A stretch of 9,492 nucleotides of DNA from a bacterium (GCA_014845975.1 RKAN01000014.1:1-9492); one strand, 5' to 3'. Shown: positions 1-6,838, numbered from the stretch's first letter. Notes: a model not told the origin generated them from the letters alone. Translations and numbers: made by a program.

Positions 1-47
1 GTAAAGACTATTCCTCCTAATGTAAATCCTAATATTATCTTTTTCAT
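1..47 (-). CDS. Start of an unidentified secreted or membrane protein gene (3' end outside window)
   Basis: Only the first 15 codons are in the window. They read MKKIILGFTLGGIVF: two lysines followed by an uninterrupted hydrophobic stretch, as in the n- and h-regions of a signal peptide or an N-terminal membrane anchor. An AAAGGA ribosome binding site lies at 64-59, 11 bases before this ATG. A second ATG at 54-52 in another frame is also open to the edge, but it is only 4 bases from the binding site and gives a charged, non-hydrophobic peptide, so I prefer the start at 47. The gene follows tex in the same direction, with the tex terminator between them. No function can be assigned from so short a piece. 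Confidence 0.5.
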   Translation of the reverse strand, partial: MKKIILGFTLGGIVF

Positions 48-58
48 TATTCATTCAA

Positions 59-64
59 TCCTTT
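59..64 (-). promoter_or_regulatory. Ribosome binding site that decides the start of the edge gene
   Basis: AAAGGA on the minus strand, 11 bases before the ATG at 47. It is the only purine-rich Shine-Dalgarno-like stretch nearby and favours the start at 47 over the one at 54. It lies only 9 bases after the U-tract of the preceding terminator. Confidence 0.5.
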
Positions 65-73
65 CTGTACAAC

Positions 74-98
74 AAAAAAAGAAGGGTTTATACCCCCC
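74..98 (-). terminator. Intrinsic terminator downstream of tex
   Basis: Read on the minus strand, GGGGGGT-ATAA-ACCCTTC can form a 7-pair stem (two of the pairs G-U) with a 4-base loop, followed directly by seven T. The 5' arm is taken from the run of 10 G, so several registers are possible. It would end the dinB-tex transcript. Because it sits just before the ribosome binding site of the next gene, with no room for a promoter between, it may also act as an attenuator for that gene. Confidence 0.6.
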
Positions 99-102
99 CC
101 CC
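93..102. repeat. Run of 10 C (10 G on the coding strand)
   Basis: An uninterrupted C10 tract in otherwise very AT-rich DNA, lying between two hairpins in the leader of the gene that starts at 47. On the minus strand its G residues supply the 5' arm of the terminator stem. Long G/C runs are slippage-prone, and in many bacteria they are phase-variation sites. Whether that applies here is inference, and a sequencing length error is also possible. Confidence 0.8.
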
Positions 103-130
103 GTTTGCTTTTAGCAAACTTGATTTTTTT
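103..130 (+). terminator. Hairpin followed by a T-run on the plus strand
   Basis: A perfect 7 bp stem, GTTTGCT/AGCAAAC (103-109 and 113-119) with a TTT loop, followed by TTGATTTTTTT. In sequence this is a plus-strand intrinsic terminator, but no plus-strand gene is seen to its left. It could block antisense transcription, or in the minus-strand RNA it could simply be a leader hairpin next to the G10 run. Confidence 0.4.
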
Positions 131-171
131 GCCAATCACAAACTATATTATGATTTATTTTTGATACTTTA

Positions 172-200
172 ATCTTATCAAATTATTATCAATTTGGCAA
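172..200 (-). promoter_or_regulatory. Possible promoter after tex, for the edge gene
   Basis: TTGCCA (200-195; 5 of 6 match to TTGACA), a 17-base spacer, then TAAGAT (177-172; 4 of 6). Transcription would start near 165, giving a leader of about 118 bases that contains the 103-119 hairpin, the G10 run and the terminator before the ribosome binding site at 64-59. In such AT-rich sequence a chance match is quite possible. Confidence 0.35.
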
Positions 201-215
201 TACAATTTGCTTTTT

Positions 216-2372
216 TTATACTTCAACTAAGCTTAAAGATACTTTTTCTTTTTCCTGATTAATTTCTAATACATAGCAATCCACAATATCACCAACACTA
301 ACAATAGAAGCTGGATCACTGACAAATTCTTTTGACATTTTAGAAATATGCACTAATCCATCTTGATGAAGACCGATATCAATAAATGCACCAAAAGGAG
401 CTACATTACGAACTGTTCCTTGTAATTTCATTCCTACTTTTAAATCTTTTAATTCTAAAATATCACTTTTTAAAATTGGCTGAGGCATCTCATCTCTTGG
501 ATCTCTATTAGGCTTCTTTAAAGAAGCAATTACATCTTCTAAAGTATAAATATCTGTACTTAACAAATCCACATATTTTTTTAGATCTAATGTTTCTAAT
601 TTCTCAATTAATTCTTTGGTACCAATTTGATTCATTTGGAATCCCAGTTCATTTAATAAAGATTCAGCTATTTTATAACTTTCTGGGTGAATAGAAGTTG
701 CATCTAATAAATTAGAGCCTTCTGGAATTCTTAAAAATCCAATTGCTTGCTCGTAAACTTTATCACTTAGTATTTTATCTTTTTTTAATTCCTCTCTAGA
801 ATTAATTCTTCCCTTCTTTTCACGATAAGAAATAATTTTATCAATATTTTTCTTTGTAATGCCAGAAACATATTTCAAAATAGAAGGAGAAGCCGTATTA
901 ATATTAACACCTACACTATTTACAGCTTTTTCTGTTACAAAATCTAAGCTTTCTTTTAATTTCTTATCAGCAACATCGTGTTGATATAAACCAACACCAA
1001 TACCATCTGGTGGAATTTTAACAAGTTCTGATAAAGGATCTTGAAGTCTTCTACCAATACTAACAGCACTTCTTTTTTCAACCGCTAAATCTGGAAACTC
1101 TTGAATCGCAACATCAGAAGCACTATAAATAGAAGCACCTGCTTCAGAAACAATCACATATTTTGTATTTAAATTATATTCTTTGATTAATTCAGAACAA
1201 AATTTTTCTGATTCACGAGATGCAGTTCCATTTCCAATTGCAATAACATCAACATGATATTTTTGAATTAATTGAGCAATTTCTTCTTTACATTTATTTA
1301 ACATTTCTGAGTTTACATTTTTTAAAAATGGCTTTATCACTGTAGAATCTAAATATTTACCAGTTTGATCAATAACAGCAATCTTACAACCATTGACAAA
1401 TCCTGGATCAAAAGCAAGTACTACTTTTTCTTTCATTGGTGGAGTAAGTAATAAACTCTCCAAATTTTTACTAAAACTTTCAATGGCAACATCTTCGGCT
1501 TTTTCTGTTAAATTCGCTCTAATTTCCCTTTCAATAGAAGGAAATATTAATCGTTTATAGCTATCCTTAATGGCTTCTAAAATACTACCATATACAAATG
1601 ACTCCTTATTTTTAACAATCTTTGTTTCTAAAAATTGAATAATTTCATCATGATTCACACTTAAATTAACTGTTAATATTTTTTCTTTTTCACCACGATT
1701 AATTGCTAGAACACGATGAGCCTTAATATATTTAACGGGTTCTTTATAATCATAATACATATCATATATTTTATTTTCATCATTGGCATCTTTTTTTATT
1801 TTGGTTTCTAAAATACCGTTTTTCATCATGTAATTTCGAATCCATTTTCTATAATAAGCATTATCACTAATCCATTCTGCGATAATATATTTAGCGCCTT
1901 CTATAGCAGATGAATTGTCTTTTACATTCTCATTTATAAATTTTAAAGCCATTTCTTCTAAAGAACCTTTGTTAGGAAAAGCCATCATCATTTTAGCAAG
2001 TGGCTCTAATCCATTTTTAATGGCTTCTGTTGCTTTTGTTTTTTTCTTTTCTTTATAAGGCCTATATAAATCTTCTACTTCTACTAATTTTGTAGCATTC
2101 ATAATTTGTTGTTTTAATTCTTCGGTTAATAAACCTTTTTCATCAATTAAACGAATAACATCTTCTTTTCTTTTTAATAGATTTACTTGATATTCATAAA
2201 CCTCATTAATTTTTCTGATTTGTTCTTCATCTAAAGCACCAGTTGCTTCTTTACGATATCTTGCAATAAAAGGAACTGTATTTCCTTCCATTAATAAATT
2301 TAGAGTATTTTCAACTTGATTTTCTTTGACATTTAATTCACTACTGATTTGTTTTACAATTTCTTGATTCAT
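216..2372 (-). CDS. tex: Tex, S1-domain RNA-binding transcription accessory protein
   Basis: A cytoplasmic nucleic-acid-binding protein of the Tex/YhgF family, widespread in bacteria and linked to transcription and RNA metabolism, though its exact role is unsettled. All expected parts are present in order: a helical N-terminal region (about 1-200) with the typical VPFIARYRKE motif at 33-42; a YqgF/RNase H-like domain (about 316-450) with FDPGFVNGCK; the conserved GNGTASRESE (380-389) and an IGRRLQDPL stretch; a helix-hairpin-helix region (about 483-555, VGVNINTASPSIL); RDPRDEMP at 623-630; and a C-terminal S1 domain (about 644-716, APFGAFIDIGLHQDGLVHIS). At 718 residues it is full length. The ATG at 2372 has a GAGG site that overlaps the stop of the upstream gene, 3 bp away, so it is translated as the last gene of the dinB operon. 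The name is very secure. Confidence 0.97.
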   Translation of the reverse strand: MNQEIVKQISSELNVKENQVENTLNLLMEGNTVPFIARYRKEATGALDEEQIRKINEVYEYQVNLLKRKEDVIRLIDEKGLLTEELKQQIMNATKLVEVEDLYRPYKEKKKTKATEAIKNGLEPLAKMMMAFPNKGSLEEMALKFINENVKDNSSAIEGAKYIIAEWISDNAYYRKWIRNYMMKNGILETKIKKDANDENKIYDMYYDYKEPVKYIKAHRVLAINRGEKEKILTVNLSVNHDEIIQFLETKIVKNKESFVYGSILEAIKDSYKRLIFPSIEREIRANLTEKAEDVAIESFSKNLESLLLTPPMKEKVVLAFDPGFVNGCKIAVIDQTGKYLDSTVIKPFLKNVNSEMLNKCKEEIAQLIQKYHVDVIAIGNGTASRESEKFCSELIKEYNLNTKYVIVSEAGASIYSASDVAIQEFPDLAVEKRSAVSIGRRLQDPLSELVKIPPDGIGVGLYQHDVADKKLKESLDFVTEKAVNSVGVNINTASPSILKYVSGITKKNIDKIISYREKKGRINSREELKKDKILSDKVYEQAIGFLRIPEGSNLLDATSIHPESYKIAESLLNELGFQMNQIGTKELIEKLETLDLKKYVDLLSTDIYTLEDVIASLKKPNRDPRDEMPQPILKSDILELKDLKVGMKLQGTVRNVAPFGAFIDIGLHQDGLVHISKMSKEFVSDPASIVSVGDIVDCYVLEINQEKEKVSLSLVEV

Positions 2373-2375
2373 AAT

Positions 2376-3524
2376 TTACCTCTTTCTTGTGTGATAATGA
2401 TTCGCTGAATATTTTTCTATAATCTCTTCTAATGTTTCATTTTGACTAGTAATTCCATATTTTTCTTTTAAAGTATTTATATCACCTGATGTAAAAAGAC
2501 TTTCTGTTAATTTTTTCAAGTATTCTTTTCTATTATCTGAACCTAGCATTAAATTTCCTACTGGTTTTATTTTAATTCCTTTCATCATTTGATTCGATAA
2601 CATTGTTATTTCTCCATTTTTTAAAACTCCTATAGATGGATTTGTGGGATCTACAATTAATAACACATCATCTTCTTTTAATTTAATACAAGACACCATA
2701 TGATTGCCAGTCAAATTCGAAATTATTTCTGATTTATAATCAATATTTTCTTCTTGTTCACTATTGTCTGCTATTGAATTATAATTAACTAATGTCGTTC
2801 TTCTAATATTATTTATTTCCGCTTCTTTTAAATAAACATTTAAATTACAAGCTTCATAATTAGGATTAATAGCATTCATTCTAGCAGTAAAATCATCTGC
2901 CATATTTCTACATACTCCATAGCCATCCATGTAAAGAGCTAATCTAGGATATCCAATTGCATCATACATATCCGGTGTTTTATACCCATCAATACTATTC
3001 CACATATCATTCATAACTTTCATAATAATTTCTAAATCTGACAAATTCATTGAATTAATATGTTCAGCATATGTTTTTATCTCTTCATCATAATCTTTTA
3101 TTTCACTTTGATAAACTTTAGAATTATTTTCTATTACTTGATCATATTGAGAGGATATCATAGTTGAAAATCCTCCAGAAACGATAGTAAGTCCTAACAT
3201 TACTTTTGCTGCTTGATTACGAATTATTTTTAAATTCTGTGTCATATTTTCAAAAAAAAGATAATTGTTGAATTTAAATTTAATTCCTAATTCATTTTCA
3301 ACATCTACTTTTTTCATTTCACGAAGATAATCTCGATAAATTTTTTCTCCATATTTTTCATAAAGTTCAAAGAATCTTCCTTCCTCCATTAATTTATCAA
3401 TGTCACGAATTTGATGTTTATTAGATACTACTCGTAAATATGTTTCTCTCCCATACTTTTGATAAATTTCATCATACTTCTTTTCTTTCATCAATTGAAT
3501 AATATCTTTAATATTTTTCTTCAT
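2376..3524 (-). CDS. Membrane-anchored transglutaminase-like (papain-fold) protein, function unknown
   Basis: A 382-residue protein I cannot name. Three spaced motifs fit the Cys-His-Asp core of the transglutaminase-like superfamily: GYGVCRNMADDF (Cys205), GNHMVSC (His275) and LLIVDPTNP (Asp292). The central part is therefore probably a papain-like fold that cleaves or transfers amide bonds. Before it lies one moderately hydrophobic segment (about 105-124). Basic residues precede it and acidic ones follow, so the N terminus is probably inside and the Cys-His-Asp domain outside; this is inference. The N-terminal 100 residues hold two copies of one motif: LMKEKKYDEIYQKYGRETY (11-29) and LMEEGRFFELYEKYGEKIY (45-63). 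A looser LKEKYG recurs near 352. The ATG overlaps the dinB stop as ATGA with only a weak binding site, so translation is probably coupled to dinB; tex starts 3 bp after its stop. Catalytic activity is not certain. Confidence 0.85.
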   Translation of the reverse strand: MKKNIKDIIQLMKEKKYDEIYQKYGRETYLRVVSNKHQIRDIDKLMEEGRFFELYEKYGEKIYRDYLREMKKVDVENELGIKFKFNNYLFFENMTQNLKIIRNQAAKVMLGLTIVSGGFSTMISSQYDQVIENNSKVYQSEIKDYDEEIKTYAEHINSMNLSDLEIIMKVMNDMWNSIDGYKTPDMYDAIGYPRLALYMDGYGVCRNMADDFTARMNAINPNYEACNLNVYLKEAEINNIRRTTLVNYNSIADNSEQEENIDYKSEIISNLTGNHMVSCIKLKEDDVLLIVDPTNPSIGVLKNGEITMLSNQMMKGIKIKPVGNLMLGSDNRKEYLKKLTESLFTSGDINTLKEKYGITSQNETLEEIIEKYSANHYHTRKR

Positions 3525-4726
3525 TCACTTTTCACATCTTTCTTATCTCTTAAAGAAGCTCTACTAATAATTTTAGTTCCATACTTTTCTTTTAACTGAT
3601 CTAATGTCTTTTCTAAAGATATATCATTTTTATTTTCTTCTATTGTATCAAATAAGGAGGGTTGAATCACTACTTTTTCAGTTAATTTATCCAATCTAAT
3701 TCCAATTAATCGAACAGAATCATCGTTCCACATTTCATTTAATATCTTTTTAGAAACTTCAAATATTTCCTTAGAAGTAGAAACGGGATTTTCTAATTTT
3801 TTTTGATGTGTCCTTCTTTTAAAATATTTATCTTTCAATATAACAGCTACTACATAAGCAAACTTATTTTCTTTTCTTAATCGAAGTCCTACTTTCTCTG
3901 ATAAAAAAAGAAGATTTTCTGTTAATTTTGATTGCTCTGATATATCAGATGTCAAAGTGATTTCATTACTAATACCTTTTGGTGTAGATTCATCCGATAC
4001 AACTTCCGAATCATCAATTCCATTCGCCCATTCTATCATAAATTTGGATTGATTTTTAAAATATGGGTACAACTTTTCTTGGGAAGTGCTTGCTAAATCC
4101 TTTATTGTCTTAATATTAATATCCAATAATTTCTCTCTTGTTTTTTTTCCAATTCCAAATAAATCTCCAATAGGTAGTGGCCACATTTTACTTTCTACTT
4201 CATTTTCATATAAAGTATGAATTTTATTAGGTTTCGAAAAATCAGAAGCCATTTTGGCACATAACTTATTATTTGCTATACCAATATTTACAGTAAATTT
4301 TAATGTATCATTAATTTCTTTTTGAAGTTTCTTAGCAAATTCATAAGGATATCCATATAAATTTTTTACTTTTGTATAATCTAAATAACATTCATCAATG
4401 GAAGCAATTTCTATATCTGGAGTATATTTACGAATTAAATTAAATAATTTAGAGGACATTTTTTGATAAAATGGATAATTCATAGGATAGGTCTTTAATG
4501 CTCTACATTTTTTTCTAGCTTGGTAAAGTGGCTCACCAGTTACAACACCCAATTTTTTAGCAGAGTTTGATTTTGCTAAGACGATACCTTTTCTTGACTT
4601 TTCGTCTCCACCTATTACAGCATAACTATTTCGGATATCATATTTTGAACCATTATTTAATAAATCGATTGCAGTCCAAGATAAAAAAGCATTATTAACA
4701 TCTATGTGCATTATAATTCGATCCAC
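3521..4726 (-). CDS. dinB: DNA polymerase IV (Y-family translesion polymerase)
   Basis: An error-prone Y-family polymerase that copies past damaged bases. Counted from the GTG start (401 residues), it shows HIDVNNAF (7-14) with metal-binding Asp9 and the steric-gate Phe14; SIDECYLD with the catalytic Asp111-Glu112; the palm motif NIGIANNKLCAKMASDFSKP; and the helix-hairpin-helix FGIGKKTREKL. A little-finger domain and QPSLFD (355-360), a good match to the sliding-clamp-binding motif, follow. The DVNNAF version with IGGDEKSRKGIVLAKS is the form common in Clostridia and Bacilli. An ATG lies 15 bases further up at 4741, but it would precede the predicted transcription start and has no binding site. 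GTG at 4726 has AGGTG in front and gives MDRIIMHID, which fits the usual E. coli-type spacing; ATG at 4711 is another option. First gene of the operon with the transglutaminase-like protein and tex. Confidence 0.93.
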   Translation of the reverse strand: MDRIIMHIDVNNAFLSWTAIDLLNNGSKYDIRNSYAVIGGDEKSRKGIVLAKSNSAKKLGVVTGEPLYQARKKCRALKTYPMNYPFYQKMSSKLFNLIRKYTPDIEIASIDECYLDYTKVKNLYGYPYEFAKKLQKEINDTLKFTVNIGIANNKLCAKMASDFSKPNKIHTLYENEVESKMWPLPIGDLFGIGKKTREKLLDINIKTIKDLASTSQEKLYPYFKNQSKFMIEWANGIDDSEVVSDESTPKGISNEITLTSDISEQSKLTENLLFLSEKVGLRLRKENKFAYVVAVILKDKYFKRRTHQKKLENPVSTSKEIFEVSKKILNEMWNDDSVRLIGIRLDKLTEKVVIQPSLFDTIEENKNDISLEKTLDQLKEKYGTKIISRASLRDKKDVKSE

Positions 4727-4730
4727 AATA

Positions 4731-4736
4731 TCACCT
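4731..4736 (-). promoter_or_regulatory. Ribosome binding site favouring the GTG start of dinB
   Basis: AGGTGA on the minus strand, 4 bases before GTG at 4726. No Shine-Dalgarno sequence precedes the in-frame ATG at 4741, and that ATG lies between the -10 box and the expected transcription start. Confidence 0.55.
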
Positions 4737-4742
4737 GTCATT

Positions 4743-4771
4743 ATTGTAACACAGCAAAATTATGTTCGCAA
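4743..4771 (-). promoter_or_regulatory. dinB operon promoter
   Basis: TTGCGA (4771-4766; 4 of 6 to consensus), a spacer of exactly 17 bases, then TACAAT (4748-4743; 5 of 6). Transcription would start near 4736, leaving a leader of about 10 bases. It stands directly after the mutM terminator, so dinB begins a new transcription unit. Confidence 0.7.
4755..4768 (-). promoter_or_regulatory. Degenerate LexA/SOS-box-like operator at dinB
   Basis: CGAACATAATTTTG on the minus strand fits 11 of 14 positions of the Firmicutes LexA (DinR) box CGAACRNRYGTTYC. The left half-site CGAAC is perfect and the right half is decayed. It overlaps the -35 box and spacer of the dinB promoter, where a repressor would act, and dinB is a classic SOS gene. 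The weak right half keeps this tentative. Confidence 0.45.
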
Positions 4772-4781
4772 CATTTTTATG

Positions 4782-4829
4782 AAAAAAGGACTTACATTAT
4801 CTTTGACAATTTGGACAATAGTAAGTTCC
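4782..4829 (-). terminator. Long intrinsic terminator overlapping the 3' end of mutM
   Basis: On the minus strand the arms GG-A-ACTTAC-T-ATTGTC and GATAAT-GTAAGT-CC pair over 14 positions, with two single-base bulges (A and T), one G-U pair and a 12-base loop, followed by six T (4787-4782). Most of the hairpin lies inside the last codons of mutM, those for its second zinc-binding Cys pair. It separates the Nudix-mutM unit from dinB. Confidence 0.75.
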
Positions 4830-5612
4830 TCTTCCACCTATTTTCTCTTTTATAATTTTTCCATTACATTTTGAACAAATTTTTTGATTATGAACTAATA
4901 ATTCTTGTTGGAATAATCCATGAACTCCCTCACTAGATTCATAAGTACGAATAGTTGTACCACCTAATTCAATTGCATGCTCTAATACTTCTTTTGTATA
5001 TTGGATCAATTGATTTAATTCTTCATCTTTTAAATCACAAGCCTTTTTATAAGGATTAATATGGCTTAGAAAAAGAATTTCATCAGCATAAATATTTCCA
5101 ATACCAACAATAATTCCTTGATCCAATACTACTGTTTTTATTGGGATTTTTTTTACCTTGTATTTTTCTTTTAAATAGGAAATAGTTAAATTAGAATCCC
5201 ATGGTTCTAATCCTAACTCATTTAAAGGCTTATTTAGTTCAGCCACGTCAAAAGGATAAAGATACATTCTTCCAAATTTACGTACATCTTTATATCTCAA
5301 TGAAGTTCCATCATCAAAAATAAATTCAATGTGTTCATGCTTTTCAAAGGAATCTTCTTTTTTTCGAATAACATATTTTCCTTCCATACGAAGATGAGAA
5401 AGAAGTATATAATTATCTAATTCAAACATCAACCATTTTCCCCGTCTTTTAATTTCATGAATCGTTTGATTATGTAATTCTTCTATAAATTTTTTACTAT
5501 CTGGATATGCTATTATATTAGGATATTTGATTACTACATCAGTAATTTTTTTACCTTGTACTAATTTTTTTAATGATCTTTTTACAGTTTCTACTTCAGG
5601 TAGTTCTGGCAT
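4797..5612 (-). CDS. mutM: Formamidopyrimidine-DNA glycosylase (Fpg/MutM)
   Basis: A base-excision repair enzyme that removes 8-oxoguanine and ring-opened purines and cuts the strand by beta,delta-elimination. The start MPELPEVETV carries the essential Pro2 (nucleophile after Met removal), Glu3 and Glu6. RRGKWL places Lys59 at the conserved DNA-phosphate-contacting lysine. HLRMEGKY (73-80), GIGNIYADE (170-178) and the C-terminal zinc finger Cys246-X2-Cys249-X16-Cys266-X2-Cys269, with GRG (Arg261) on its hairpin, are all intact. The 271-residue length is normal. The ATG at 5612 has an AGGAAG site 7 bases ahead that overlaps the stop of the Nudix gene, 11 bp upstream, so the two are co-transcribed. 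The name is very secure. Confidence 0.97.
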   Translation of the reverse strand: MPELPEVETVKRSLKKLVQGKKITDVVIKYPNIIAYPDSKKFIEELHNQTIHEIKRRGKWLMFELDNYILLSHLRMEGKYVIRKKEDSFEKHEHIEFIFDDGTSLRYKDVRKFGRMYLYPFDVAELNKPLNELGLEPWDSNLTISYLKEKYKVKKIPIKTVVLDQGIIVGIGNIYADEILFLSHINPYKKACDLKDEELNQLIQYTKEVLEHAIELGGTTIRTYESSEGVHGLFQQELLVHNQKICSKCNGKIIKEKIGGRGTYYCPNCQR

Positions 5613-5623
5613 TATATCACTTC

Positions 5624-6175
5624 CTAATCAAATCTTTCGTGTAATAATTCAAACAATTTTTCATGCTCTTCTGTATAAGGAACATAAGCAGGATCATGTT
5701 CTTTTAACATTGTTTCTAGGTAAGGATAATATACATATTTAATATCTGTTAATTCTTCTACTTGAAGTTTTGTATGTTCAATATCTATATTCTTATGAAG
5801 TAAATAAACATCATCAAATACTCTAATAAAAGAATTTTGATAAGGTTGAATTCTTTTTACTGTAAACAAATACTCTAAATCTTCTTCTTTGGCATCTACA
5901 TCTAGTTCTTCTTTTAATTCACGGATTCCAGACTCAATACTTGTTTCACCTGCAACTACATGGCCAGCAGATGAAATAGCCCATAAATTTGGAAATGTTT
6001 TTTTATAAGGATTTCTCTTTTGAACTAATAACTCATTTTTATCATTTATAATCCAAATATGGACAGAGCGATGCCAATAAGACTCCTTATATACTTCTTG
6101 TTTTGTTTTCTTTATTCCTATTAAATTTCCATTTTCATCTAACACATCTAATAATTCTGTCATTACGTCACTCAT
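5624..6175 (-). CDS. Nudix hydrolase, isopentenyl-diphosphate-isomerase-like branch
   Basis: A 183-residue cytoplasmic Nudix protein. The Nudix box covers 71-93 as G-X5-E-X7-RELKEELDV, with Gly71, Glu77, Arg85, Glu86, Glu89 and Glu90 all present to bind the metal-pyrophosphate. The usual glycine near the end of the box is Asp92. The N terminus (ELLDVLDENGNLIG) and YWHRSVHIWI followed by ELLVQKRNPYKKTFPNLWAISSAGHV are typical of the IDI-like/YfcD group and not of MutT. The substrate is therefore a nucleoside or isoprenoid diphosphate-type compound that cannot be named. The ATG at 6175 has GGTG 5 bases ahead. It is the first gene of the unit with mutM, 11 bp away. A role with MutM in dealing with oxidised nucleotides is possible from the pairing only. 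Confidence 0.9.
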   Translation of the reverse strand: MSDVMTELLDVLDENGNLIGIKKTKQEVYKESYWHRSVHIWIINDKNELLVQKRNPYKKTFPNLWAISSAGHVVAGETSIESGIRELKEELDVDAKEEDLEYLFTVKRIQPYQNSFIRVFDDVYLLHKNIDIEHTKLQVEELTDIKYVYYPYLETMLKEHDPAYVPYTEEHEKLFELLHERFD

Positions 6176-6192
6176 TTTATCACCACTGAAAA

Positions 6193-6221
6193 ATCATAAC
6201 ATATTTTTTTAGTTTTGACTA
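6193..6221 (-). promoter_or_regulatory. Promoter of the Nudix-mutM unit
   Basis: TAGTCA (6221-6216; 4 of 6), a 17-base spacer, then TATGAT (6198-6193; 5 of 6) preceded by TGT, which makes an extended -10. Expected start near 6186, leaving a leader of about 10 bases with GGTG in it. Confidence 0.55.
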
Positions 6222-6445
6222 TTAGGTTTACTTTTTGTTTACAAATGTATTTTTTTATTAAAGAATACAATACTTTAAAAAAATCCTATTATTAAAAAAA
6301 GAATCAAAATTCCTATCTAATCTTATAAACAACAAATGTACTGAAAGTTATATAAAAAATTTATCGTTTCAAGAACTCCATTTTTTGTAGCAAAATTCAA
6401 TGGTTATGGTCCCTTTATCATCCAAATAATAGGTGGTATAATTTT
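6222..6445. other. AT-rich intergenic stretch without a confirmed gene
   Basis: The gap between the Nudix gene and the small zinc-ribbon gene is 270 bp long; beyond the Nudix promoter it is almost all A/T with several runs of 6-7 A or T. I find no RNA gene and no convincing hairpin-plus-U terminator for the zinc-ribbon gene. One part, about 6371-6453 on the minus strand, reads without a stop for 26 codons and ends in TGA, as ...YYLDDKGTITIEFCYKKWSS. It has no start codon and may be a gene remnant or chance. Confidence 0.5.
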
Positions 6446-6838
6446 TTAGATGCTTTCAATAAGATGAAAAACTAACATTACTAATGCCAATCCAAATAAG
6501 ACACCATTTAAAACTTTACCAATGGTAGCTAATTTTTTGTTTGATACTTGTCCTTTCTCTGCAAAACTGAAACCAGATACTGCTAGAAATATTGCAATAT
6601 AAACAGATAATCCTATATACCAATACCAAATAATGCTAACGGCTGGTAAAATAATCGATAAAATTGCCCATTTTTTCATACTTGGATTTGGCGTAGAATC
6701 AGAAAAAATTTCATTTGTGTTTGCAATCTTGGAGTCATCTTGTGTCAATTGTGATTGTGTACTTTCTAATCTTGATCCACATTGTTTGCAAAAAATTTCT
6801 CCTTGACTACTTTGAAATCCACATTTACTACAAAACAT
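6446..6838 (-). CDS. Small zinc-ribbon membrane protein (DUF4190-like)
   Basis: A 130-residue protein. The N terminus is a zinc ribbon, Cys3-X2-Cys6-X10-Cys17-X2-Cys20 (MFCSKCG...FCKQCG). A polar linker rich in Ser, Thr, Gln and Asp follows (about 24-53), then hydrophobic segments at about 57-74, 75-93 and 107-127. The arrangement resembles the DUF4190 type of small Bacillota membrane protein; its function is unknown. A longer reading from TTG at 6865 is possible, but ATG at 6838 has a clear GGAG site 8 bases ahead (6850-6847), and the ribbon normally begins right at Met. It seems to be a single-gene unit with its own promoter. Cysteine positions match those of the protein at 7663-8766 exactly, so the two ribbons probably share an origin. 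Confidence 0.85.
   Translation of the reverse strand: MFCSKCGFQSSQGEIFCKQCGSRLESTQSQLTQDDSKIANTNEIFSDSTPNPSMKKWAILSIILPAVSIIWYWYIGLSVYIAIFLAVSGFSFAEKGQVSNKKLATIGKVLNGVLFGLALVMLVFHLIESI

Noticed and set aside
48..165. A known riboswitch in the leader before the edge gene
   Set aside because: I compared it by eye with the GEMM and preQ1 consensus forms and saw no match; only generic hairpins are visible.
4727..4741. ATG at 4741 as the dinB start
   Set aside because: It sits between the -10 box and the predicted transcription start, lacks a binding site and would add five residues before the normal DinB N terminus.
5527..5742. Plus-strand open frame across the mutM/Nudix junction
   Set aside because: It lies antisense to two secure genes, with no binding site or recognisable protein.
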